Part shown: one piece after another, positions 10,596 to 22,500 of the stretch
Position numbering within the stretch: the stretch's first letter is position 1
Layout: every line of letters begins with the position of its first letter
NCBI GenBank assembly: GCA_012845835.1
Contig: JABAKD010000016.1
Coordinates: 14,897,625 to 14,961,624, forward strand
From: Undaria pinnatifida
Lineage: Eukaryota; Sar; Phaeophyceae; Laminariales; Alariaceae
Reading direction: 5' to 3'
Length of the DNA stretch: 64,000 nucleotides
Made by a program: the position numbers and the translations under genes
The notes under the pieces: model-generated
Seen by the model: only the letters and a program-made list of their open reading frames with translations
Databases searched by the model: none
Told to the model about the DNA's origin: nothing

Positions 10596-13500
10596 CTGAG
10601 TACTCGCAATCGGGGGGGTTGGGGTTGGGGATGGGGTTGGGGTTGGGGTTGGGGTTTGGTGGGGGGGGGGGGGGGGGTATCCTCAATTGTTGCTCGCTTT
10701 CGCCATTTGGCAATTGACCACGCATCCCTTTCGAGACAGAGCACCGTTCCTACCCCTAACAGAAACACCTCCGACATTCGGGTGTTCACGAAGGATCACC
10801 GTGGGGATGGGCAGGGAGGGAAGTCAACGGGCGAAACAAGATTGACGCTTCTGTAAGGGGACTCGAAACAATTTGTTTGGTGCTCGTTTTCTCCCTCGCG
10901 TATTCGTCGCCACTCTCCTTGCCTATCGTTGCTAATGGGGCGGATTCAAAGTGTCATAAAAATATGATGGTAGCGGACGTGGCTACAGTTCCTTCCCTTT
11001 CTACAGCAGTTATTTACGCGCATTAACCCTTTCCAAACCGCAAACGTAACTCAAAAGTCAAATTTCAAGTAATTTGTCCCAAAAAAAGTGGGTCCTATAG
11101 TTCTAAAAAACAACAGGAGCGCTACTGTATTCGTCGCCCAAAGCCATTCTTGATATAGATATATGTATATATTTGTATGCGCGATCCGATGCACGCTTCC
11201 ATGGGCTATAGCATTAGTAAAACGATTACTTTAATTGAAAAATAAAACGGGTTTATAAATATATGCAGTTCAAGAGCAGCCCCGTCAATCAACCCCTCCC
11301 CCCCCTGTCGAGGCGTCGCTCTTCGTGCCCACCCTGTATAGATTGCAAGACACGCTCGCAGCTCTTGATAGTTTTCAACATTTAAGCCCCATCACTTACG
11401 GCGCCTATTACACGCCATCATCTCCGAAAAATGGCCCCGACCTCTTCGCGTATTTGCTAGGAGGGTTTTAGTCCACTGGGCTAGCCAAGTGCCCAACCCA
11501 GCTACAGCAAGCCTGACAACATGTAGCTCTACCATCGCATACTGCTGGTTGTCCTCTGGTCCACCATCGATGGGGATCTTCCATCGGAGACTGAGGAGTT
11601 CAATTACTTGACAAGGGATTATTTCAGCGGGATACGAATATGTTACTGCGGGACACACCTTGCAGACGCATTGCACGCCTGCAGATGTCCCAAACCCCCC
11701 TTTGCGCCTGTTGGATCGGCTCTGAATGAGGCTGTAGGCGTATGCCGTTGTCTCCAGGGCACCGTGTGACAGCAGGGACGTGTTGCCGGCCGGCCCGTGG
11801 GGTAGTCGGAGAGCTGAGGCTGCCGTTTTGGCGGCGCATACCAGCAGCATCTCGTACCTGTCATGAAAACGAACGCACGTACGTACGCGTTGCGGTGGGG
11901 GTGGATTCATATTGTTAAAATATTCCTAACAGGCGGGTTCCGGGTTCCCTCCTCAACCAACACACCAGGTACAATAATATAAAAAATGAAAACACACTCC
12001 AGCTGTGAGATCGAAGATTTCGTTGAAACTCATCCTTGCAAGCTGTGTGTGATACTCCGATCGCGCGTATTACGAGTTGTGTGTCCTCATTAAGGATATA
12101 GGTAGGCGACTCCCCGTACAACTACAGTGTAGCTATGAGGGTCCCATATTATACCGAATACCTGTTGGAATCACAGTCGTGGTTTAAAGTGCTATTTTCA
12201 GTTTACCTGACGACGCGCGGTACAATAAAGGTGCACCAACCATTGTTTTTTCTGAGGTTCCTCAATTTGGGAGCTTGACCCCTTTACAACTGCAAACCCG
12301 TTTTGCGGGACAAAATCACTTGGATTTATTATAGGGAGGGGTTCGGGGCTCTGAAGGGGTTGAGATCTCTCCCAAAAACTGATTTGGAGAAAAATATAAT
12401 TGCTACCGGATTAAAAACTCCATGGCCTGGGGTACACAACGAGATTTATGCAAAAAAAAAGTTCTATTTTCGACGATTTTGGGGTAAGGATCCCCATCAT
12501 TCATAAAACAAAATAGCCAAAAAAAGGTACACCTCTATTGCAGCGTGCGTCCTACAGTAGGACGCGTGCTATGTTCGCTACAGGGAGCACAATTTTCGGC
12601 TGAAACGTTTCCTGAATGGCGGAGCCCTCCTTAACCGAAAATCGTCAGAAAAAAAAACATTTTTGGTTATTTTTGCAAAAATGTTGTTTTGTTGTATGCC
12701 TAGGACATGGCCTTTGTTCTTCGGGAAGCGCTTTAATTTTCTCCACAGTCAGTTTTCGGCTGAGAGGGGCATGCATGCTCCTGAAGAGAGGCGCCCCAGA
12801 AAAAAATTGTTGCACCTCTACCGCAACATGCGTCCTTTTTTTCTCTTTAGGCTTATCCCATCAATTATCTTCGCACTTTTTTTTTTTCTCTTTCTCCGTC
12901 TCGAGACGCGTGCTACAATTGAGGCGCACCCACTTTTTTTCGGAGGTTCCTCGATTTGCAAGCTTAAGCCCTCTCCCAAAACCTGATTCGGAGAAGAAAA
13001 AAAAAAAAACTGCTACCGGATCGAAAATCCCATGGCCTGGGGTACACAATGATAATCGTGCAAAACAAAATGGCCTATTTCCGACGATTTTGGGTTATAA
13101 CCCCTTTACAATTGGAAACCCGTTTTTGGGGACAAAATTACTTGGATTTATTATAGGGAGGGGTTCGGGGGTTCTAAAGGGGTTAAGGAGCACCCCGTCA
13201 TTCAGAAAACCATTTTCGCCAAAAAAAGGTATACCTTTAATATTGTAGCACGCGTCCCGATACGTAACTCAGATACAGGGTCACTACGCAGGGTCTTGTC
13301 TTCTCCCCCCTCCTCACCACTGCTGTGGGCGACTTAGTTTTATCGCGAGAAGAGTTCAGCCCTTTCTTCCCTCGTCGACTCGCATCGAATTGCACCTACC
13401 CACGCTGCTAGGCTAGGCTATGGGATGGTTCATTCTGAAAAAAGTGAGCTGTCGCGTACTGTATGTACGGAGAGAGGTCCTTAGGCGAGGACAGCCCCAT

Positions 13501-16500
13501 AAAAAAAGGCACACCCCTATCCAACTATTAGTACCATGCGCCTGTTTTTCTCTCACATTGATTGCCTCATTGCGATATATGTTGTGACGAACAGTAGAAC
13601 CTACTGCTGCATCGCAAGATGACCGCAAACTTTCGGGAAGAGAAACGAAGCAACAGTGATCGATCTGCTAGCAAAAATCCCCCCACCGGTCAGCTCTTGG
13701 TGCACTATTCCGCTAGATTATTGGGTTTCCGCCGTACGTAGAGCAGTTTGACGCGAGTCGACCACGGAATAGAAAGCTGAACACCCTGTTCCCACGCATC
13801 GTAGCGTGTGTGGGAGGAGGTGGCGGGCGGGGGCGGGGGCAGGGCGGGGGAAGGGCGGGGGGGCGGCTACCTGCCATGTGGCCCCAGACCTTAGTTACGA
13901 AAACGAACGGAGATGTAGAAAAAATGAATAGAAAACAGATGGGATGGGGAAAAAAAGCAGCAGGAGAAAAAGCGCAAAAATACTAGATGGGGTGGGGAAA
14001 AAGAGCAGGACGCACTCGATCGAGCAAGAACATATCGGGTCGCATTTCGATTAAACTCACACGTTGACTAGGACTGTGTGCCTCGAGTTGATGCCCAGCT
14101 CGCCTTCGTCGAGCATGAGAGCATGACACTTGGGCGACAGGAAGCGCTTCATCTTGCCCATCAGGCACGCCCCCGGGTGTCCAGATTCCACCGTTACCGA
14201 TTCGGAAACTCCGGATTTGGAGTACCTAAGAGCACGGACGATTGATTGATACACGAAAAATATTACTCCGTTTCTACGTATACATCGGTACGAACTAGCG
14301 AGTGATGGATTCTAAGGATGAAAAAGGACCGCGAGTAAGCCCAAGTCAACGCAAGCAGTCGACCGGACCGGTGTTGGAACTGCTGACCCCAGCGAACGCC
14401 ATAAGGTAGCAGAAGGGGCCAGGTGGGGAAAGGGGAGGTGGAGGAACGAACGTCGTGCGAACTCAGCAAGTCGGAACATGCTACATGAACTGGACTGACG
14501 AAGGCGGCAAATGCTTTAAACGTTATTATAAGTAGTACATTCACAACATGTACCGGATACGTACATAAAAATCGGTTGCAAATACGTAGTATCAGCGCGC
14601 AAAATGACAGTGGGCCGAAATCGACCTTGGGGGAAAAAGTAATTCTCACCAACATCCGGGGGAATCCTATATCTCCAAACGAGTAACACACCTGTACAAA
14701 CGTGCGGCCGGAGTATCACGTAGCTTGCAAATATAAAAGTATCGACTATCGACCCTTTAATTGGTCGAACAAAAAGCTGTGACATCTTTGAATGTTTTTT
14801 TTTTTTACACACGTACACCGGGGACAGATTACAGCTGGGATTCGTAGTCTCGATCTGCGACTGTCCATCAACTGGCTACAAGTATCAACTGGCTACAAGT
14901 ATCAACTGGCTTCAAGTATCAACTGCCTACAAGTATCAACTGCCTACAAGTATCAACTGCCTACAAGTATCAACTGCCTACAAGTATCAACTGCCTACAA
15001 GTATCAACTGCCTACAAGTATCAACTGCCTACAAGTATCAACTGCCTACAAGTATCAACTACCTCTTAATATCAACTGCCTATACCTGGAATAATCGGCC
15101 ATAATCTCGCACGTGTTGGTGTTGAAGCGCAACCCGCACCACGGGAACATGCCTCCTTCGATCCGTCGAACCTGTGAACACGCACACCGAGCAAAGTCCG
15201 CCACAGCAGCAGTAACAAGCTGCACATTATTGGATCGTAAACATCATAATAATGATGACAAATGAGAATATCAATATAATAGTAACCATGACAAAAAAAA
15301 AATGTAATGATTCTGAAAACAACAAGCAGACAATACACAACAACAAAAAATCAAGACCAACCCGCACCAGGAAACATGCCTCCTGCCATCCGTCGACCAA
15401 AACACACTAAGCAAAAAGCTCCAGCAGGAAAAAAAAACACAAAACACATATGATACGAGAAAAGGATAAAACGATACCACCCTCCTAAACGTGCGAATGA
15501 AAAACGAAACTGAGGGTTGTGATCTCTGTACGAAAAAAAAAAAACTTCCGATGTATTTTACTTGATTTTAGTATACCCCCCCAAATGCCGTGCCAAAGAC
15601 TGCGGTGCCGCCATTTTTGTTTTCCCTGCACTCTCGAGTCCGCCGTCAAAACGCAAATAGCCAGCGCAGGCGTAATAGAAAACAACCCTAAAATCGACGC
15701 AGCAGTATCGGATCCCGTACGAGTTCGTACACTATTATTAGTATAGTTAAAGTCTCGCGCTGTGGTGGGGCATGAACCATTTTACTGCAGCAAGAACTGA
15801 TCTCACATAAATTCTAATCAGTCTTCCATCCAAATACGTGAATGAAATTGGATAAGGGTTCACATGACGATTTCTCCTCTTGTGCGTTCAGCACCATCAG
15901 GCAAGCGGACGGAAACATTATGCGTTCGGCCGCCTCCGTTGGCGAGGGATCACCTGCCTGTCTTAACCCCTTTAGAGCCCCAAAATCCCCCCTGTACTAA
16001 TTTCAAGTAAAATTGTCCCCAAAAAGGGTTTCCAGTTGTAAAGGCGTTAAGCTTAATTTTTCCCCATCCGTTCGAGGATGAAACTAGAAGAAATTTTGAA
16101 AAAAAAACAAAAAATCACCTGTTGGTTGAGTTCTCCGGAACTCCCCTTCAGTGTCATGTCGAAGTTCACTTTTGTCTGAGACAGAGGACAAGCATGCGCG
16201 GGAAGGGAGGGCAGCAAAAACAGCAGCTGAAATATAGTTCAGTTAGAAAACATAAATATGACCCGTCGCCGACGTCACACTCCTCGAATTGCGATTAATA
16301 CAGTGCGCGTTGAATCCCTTGTATTATTGTGCGCCCACACCAATCACTTAAACTAAGACTGGATTGGATGATGCCTCCTGCCCCAGCCTGTGGTCCTACC
16401 CACGATTCAATGCATTCCTTTTACTCTTCATTTTCCGCTGGACTGGGGTCGGTTGTCTCACACAAACTTTCCTTAACTCTGTTAACATCCCGCTTCGACG

Positions 16501-19500
16501 GCCTGCCTGGGCACACAGCATCGCTTCGACGTGTGCTCAGCTCAACCTCAGTAGTGTACAGTCGTCCCCGCTTTAAAGACACTCTTCTTAAGGAAACTCC
16601 CCGCTATAAAGACACATATTTTTTCCCAGAACATGGTGCCCCGCAGATGTACAATAATAAGGGGGGGGTACCTTTTCCACTTTGCGCCCCCCCCCCAATT
16701 TTTTTTTATGGAGCAGCACACTGCTGTATAACATCGACAGCGGTCTGCTGCAGCCCGCACTACCGCGTGTGGGTATGGAGAGATTCCTCCCATCTGCTGG
16801 CGGGTCGTCAGCTGCCGGCTTGAAGCCATGTGGCGAACCCACGTGCCAGTCAAAGTCTCAACTCGTGTCACGCAGTCAAAGTTTGGGATTTTTTGCCTTT
16901 CTAGTGGAGTTAAATTTTGGTATTTCAATTTTTTTGTTTTGTGTTTTTGCCTCGTGTTGACCTTTGGGGAAGAACAGTGTCCTCTTTTCCCGATTTTCTT
17001 GTATGTTGTGGTCTGCGCTACCGACCGTTTCCTAGTGTCCTTCTAAGGGGTCGACTGGGTTTGTTTGGTCCCTATGTGGCAGGTAACTTGCGTGTATCGT
17101 ATCAGAGCTAGTTCCAACGAACTGATGTGTCTCAGGTGTGTTCGCGATATCTCGGGCATGATGTTCACCGTGAGGATAACGACTTGACAATAAGAAAAGC
17201 CTGCAACAACACCAGCGCACTGCCGTACACATTACAGCAAGAGCCTGCATCAACAACAGCGCACTGCCATCCACATTACAATAGGTCGTGCTGCACTCCT
17301 TCCCGCGTTTCGGTGGTGGAGGGAAATTCAAAATGTGTAAAGTATTGGAGTGTACTACAGCAGTAGGGTTGCGGCCTTTCAAATCACGTGTTGTAGTTTT
17401 TAAGCAACACAGTTTCGTGGTCGCATTCCTGCTTCAAATGCGCGTATTTTGACATATGTTACACCTCCATTGGCCCCGGGGACGGTGAGTTAGTGGCCCC
17501 AGAATCCTAAAGACACTTCCCCGCGTTAAAGACACTCCCCAAAAAAAAACGCGGTGTCTCTTTAAAGCGGGGTCGACTGTACTCTGAAATAGTTACAGCA
17601 TGCGTGTGTCGCAAGAGCAAGCAGTCAGTGAAGGTAGAAAGAGGCCATGGATACCGAGCTGCACGCGCACAGCACACCCCAACAACCACACATAGAAACG
17701 CAAACCGGCAAGCAGGACAACGCAGCCCAAGGCAAGCCAGCAGCACGACATAGACAAGAAAAAAAGCAAGCAAAACAGAGCCTATACCTTCGCCTCATGT
17801 ACGCTGAAACCCCACTCCCCCGTCTTAGCCTTGTCGTGCATCTCCCGAACGAACGCCTTCGCCTTTTCCTTGCTCGTCGTCACCAGTAGGAAGTCGTCCA
17901 CCTGACGCAGCAAGGTGCAACCACCCTCGGGGTGTGGGAAAGGACGGGTTTCCCCGTCCGAATCTCCCCGCTGATGCTCACGGTCACGGTCCCAGTGAGG
18001 GGAGGGGCGTGTTTCGCCCTCAGAACCTCCCCCCTGATACCCACGCGGGTAGTTCCTACTGCAGCCGCTCCTGGCGCTGTTTCCAGCCTCGCAGGGGTGG
18101 CCAATTAGGTTGCGGCAAGCCCGGGCACAGCATGCGCCTTCCCCGGCACGGCTGGCACCACACATCGCTTCCGTAGTCCCACAAGGTTTCCCTAGCATAA
18201 AACGCGCGCCATTTGATGCTGCGCTTGCTGTTGGTCTTGCTCCCATCCCCGGCCCATTCTCACCGACCTCCCAAGCGGCAGGCTGGAGACGACCGCTGGG
18301 GTGGGCTGCTGTAGCACCCCCGGTATCACCTTCGCAACCAGGGCGCGCACCATCTGCATCTGAATTTTTCCTACCGCTGTCGTTGGAAGGGTCGGTTGGC
18401 GGTACATCTCGCTGCATGCTTGAGGTGGGGGCCGGGGGTGGGGAGGGGTGGGGTGGGGGTGGGGGGGCGTACTCATTATCATGATTTGCGCTATTGATAG
18501 TACCAAGATCATAGATCATTAAAGCGGGGTGTACTCATGTAAAGCATAGCCGTAGTCTTTCAACGCCATAAAGCCTCGCATCTCTACCACGCCGGACTCT
18601 CGCAGGGGGGGGGGGGGGGCGGAGATCTGGTGGTGCTTTTACTGCGGGAGATTCAAACCTTCGGACACATGCTACAAGTACTAGTGAAATAGTGTAATGG
18701 TGTAACAATGTAATATCATACTACCGCATATAGGTGTGCACACCTTGTTTTTCCTGAGGCTCGTAACCACTTGAGGAGGTCCATTATCAAAATACGCCAC
18801 CCAAAAAACTGATTTACTTCGAGAAAACACGAAGGTGCAACGCAGTCAACAAAGGGCATAACGGCCTGCACATAAACAGCAGAAAAGCGGCTCATCCCAC
18901 GGTAGGGTCTGCACTTTTGGGCCATATGGCGTGTCTGATCGGGGGGGGTTGACCTCGAGTGAGGAACTATCGGTCATTCTAATCATTTCACGAGTAAATT
19001 TGCTTAGGATTAAAGCACATTAGTTGGTCGGGGTGCGCGATTGAATGCCTTCGAAGGCATGTTTCGGTCGGGTGATGTTGATATTGATTGAGCTCCTCGC
19101 GTTAGGCGCTCAGAAAATTCTCAGAATCTGCTGCACCTATGCCGTGGGTGTGTTGCAAAAATGATATTACTACCATGTTATCATAGGTGTATTGCAACCA
19201 GCTCCAGCCCCGTTACTCTCATGTATTTTGGCGTAAAAGTGCTGCGAGTGCCTCTATAGTAGGACGCGCGTCCTTGAGCTCGTTACGGAGATCCGCTGCT
19301 AGCAGGAAGAATGATATTATCACTCAAAAATGGGGGGCAAAAAAAAAAAGAAGAAGCGCCTTCGTTTAATAGCGTCTGGCTCAAGTGTTTATTGTGTTAG
19401 GTGTTAGCGTGGTCTTACTAGAAATACTGATATAGCGTAGGAGAGCTCGCCCGAAAGGTGGCGATGCTTTCCTTTTTTCGTGCATCATTTCATCCTGTTA

Positions 19501-22500
19501 ACAATGGATCTCAGTAGTAGTTGACTTTATTTACGTCGGCGGTGTCCTGTCGATACGCTTCATCGTTCATAGAAAAACGAGAAAAAAAAAGCAAGTCGGT
19601 ACCTGGGGGCAGGGGGTGAATCGAGGATGTCCCCGAGAAGGCGTTTCTCTATGTAGCCGAAGAAGAAATTGCAGAGGAGCCCCGAGAGCACCGATCCTTG
19701 CGGAATGCCCACCGTCTGACGCCGTACAACATAAACAACAATAAAAGGGGGATGGAAAAAAAACAAGGAGGGGTGGCAGCCGGCGGTTGTGTCAATCGAT
19801 GGTATGTAACGTTGTCGACACGTGCTCCACGTTAGCGGTGCACCCTCTGGTAGCGCTCGGCAGAGCCGGTGTCCCCGCAGGGCATACTGGAACCGATTTT
19901 ATTTTTTTAATATTCACTTGAAGATCTCTATACCTCACCGTACAAACTGATTTTGAGCAACAAAAAAGTGCAACCCATTGGACAAATACGACACGATCGC
20001 GATACCTAGATTCATGATGATAAAGGAGACTTCGTTATGTATTCGATGTAATGCATCAACATTAATTTCCATGCCATCTAACACGTTAATGCATTCGTCA
20101 GGGTTCACTGAAAAAATATACGAAAAACGGGCGATCAACGTAGCACGCAGCTTATCAAAGATGAGTATCGACCCACAAATTTGTCGAACTCACAGGTTGA
20201 CGTTGTTAGAACAATTCTAAAAAATACATGGCCCAAGGATAGAAATCCTTCATATTGCCAAAACAAGAATGGTATCCATATTGCCGCGTTTCAGAAACTG
20301 ACTATTTTGAGTAAACTGAAAAGTGCGTTAGTGATGGACAAACCCATGGCCTACTGTAGGTATACAAACCCTTGATGTTGCAAAACAAGAAAAGGACATT
20401 CTGACGATTTTGGTTTAACGCCGTCGCAACTGGAAACCCTTTTTTTTTCAAATTGACTTGAAGTCAGTATAGGGAGGGATTTGGGGGCTCGAAAGGGTTA
20501 AGGAGCCCCCGTCATCCATAAAATATATTTTCTAGCCAAAAAAAGGTACAGATAGCTCCTCTATTATATCGTAGCACGCGTCTCTGCCTGTCTGTCTGTC
20601 TGTCTGTCCACATCTAATACCTTTAAAAAGGGGGACACGGTATACGGAACAAATTACTTGGAATTAGTATGGGTCGCACATTTTGGGGCCAAAGGTTTCT
20701 GACCTTCTGACCGATGTGACAGATGTGACCGATGTGACCGATGTGACCTTCTGACCGACGTGACCGACGTGACCGCTTGAGCTCCTCAAGCGTGACAACT
20801 ACCGGTTAGTTGGGTGATTTTCCGAGCAGCATAAGTTATTTTCAGTACTAATAATAGTATTAACAGTATTAATTACTACTAGTAGCATTAATATACTGGC
20901 GCATAGCACTGTTGGTCGGGTTTGCGCGAACGAACGCCTTCCAAGTCACGTTTCGGTCGGGTGAGATTTTGATTGAGCTGCTCATCTTAGGAGCTCGGGA
21001 AATTCTTAGAATCTGCTGCACGACCACCGTGGGATGACTCCGCACTATTAACAGCATAGTTCGGGCTAACAGAATCGCAACAATCACCATTCCAACCCAT
21101 CCCGCCAGACACATTTTGCCGTTACAAACAGGGAAATTAAGCCCATGGTGCCCACAACATGCACCATGCCAGGAAATCGTTTCCGGACCCTCAGCAACCG
21201 CAGACCCTGGATATCAGGCCACGCAAGCGCAGCAAGCGCTCAGAACGGTACTTCCGTGGCAGAAATAAATCCTAGCCAATAAGGTGCCGTAAACTTCGAT
21301 AGGCCATAGGGGTGCACCTAATTTGCGGAGGCTCCCCGGTTAACCCCTTTAGAGCCCCCAAACCCCTCCCTATACTAATTCCCTATATACTAATTCCAAG
21401 TAATCTGTCCCCAAAAATGGCCTTCCAGTCGTAAAGGCGTTCAGGGGCTCTATTTTATAAAAATATTTCAAGGACGTCAGCCGTGAGTTTGACGAATTTC
21501 GGGTAAATACTCGTCTTTGCAAGATGCGTTGTTGGTACTTGTAATATGCTATGTGGGTGAGTTTTTTCATAATAGGAGGGGTCATATTGTTTTGTTAAAA
21601 AAACACACACATATATATACGAGTATATACATAAATATATACTCCGGAGTATAAAATCATTCCTTGAATATCGAGTCATTCCTTGGTGTCATGGACTTTG
21701 GTCAGGAGTTTTTTGTCTCGGCCTAAGTATGCGATTCGCGGAACTGGAATTCTCGGTCGAATATAGCTTCGTTCGAGCGCCGCCTTCGGGGGGCGGCTCC
21801 AACGCCCCTCGCCCTGCCGTGTCCGTTCCGCACATCGACGAGAACGCGGACGGGTGCCGAGCGAGACGAGCGAGTGTCGAGGAGGAATTTTGGAAAAATT
21901 GTTGAATCTTAATGGCTGCAACGCCTGAATGATTTACAAAATTGGCATCATTTCCAAACGGTACGCGATAATGATTGGAATTTTGCGGTGGCATACTCTC
22001 GAGCGTTAGTGTCTTTGCTGTACTTTTTTACTAGTTCGTTTGGTTTCTTGCTCGGCATTTTATTGCTTTTGTTTCTGCTCGTTTTGCCAGCTGGAAATTC
22101 AATTTTTTAGTGTGGGTTCACCTAAAACGTGACACAACTTACCGACGATATCCAACAACTTCGTGACACAAATTACCGACGGCAAGACGTTTCGTGCATA
22201 CTCTCGAGCGTTAGTGTCTTTGCTGTACTTTTTTACTAGTTCGTTTGGTTTCTTGCTCGGCATTTTATTTTTTTGTTTTTGCTCGTTTTGCCAGCTGGAA
22301 ATTCAATTTTTTAGTGTGGGTTCACCTAAAACGTGACACAACTTACCGACGATATCCAACAACTTCGTGACACAAATTACCGACGGCAAGACGTTTCGTG
22401 ACAAAATCACTCCCAAATCATGATACTTTCACGTAACAGAATTTCGAGACAAAACCAAGCAGATAGAGCCGTCTCTTCGGCCTTTGGCCCTGGCTTTAGC

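Larger units (their letters stand above)
11858..14060. other. TERT intron 22, repeat-rich
   Basis: Holds a fold-back family copy (about 11985-12125), two TTAA MITEs (12275-12363, 13097-13186), duplicated sequence around 12400-13060 (ccatggcctggggtacacaa twice), a reversed fragment of the gcgagtcgacgaggga repeat (13325-13395) and a longer forward copy (13740-14000). Confidence 0.6.

Noticed and set aside
10607-10678. True interstitial telomere
   Set aside because: Too short and irregular, and it serves as the splice tract of TERT exon 24; kept only as an observation.
11392-11658. Extension of TERT exon 23 to a GTAAGT donor at 11395
   Set aside because: The frame is open and the donor is good, but its phase does not fit exon 24 ([11 protein letters not shown]), and the extra residues match nothing in TERT. 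It could be an alternative isoform.
16329-16823. 164-residue plus-strand open frame
   Set aside because: Crosses the left end of the pogo-like element, so it is chance coding across a junction.
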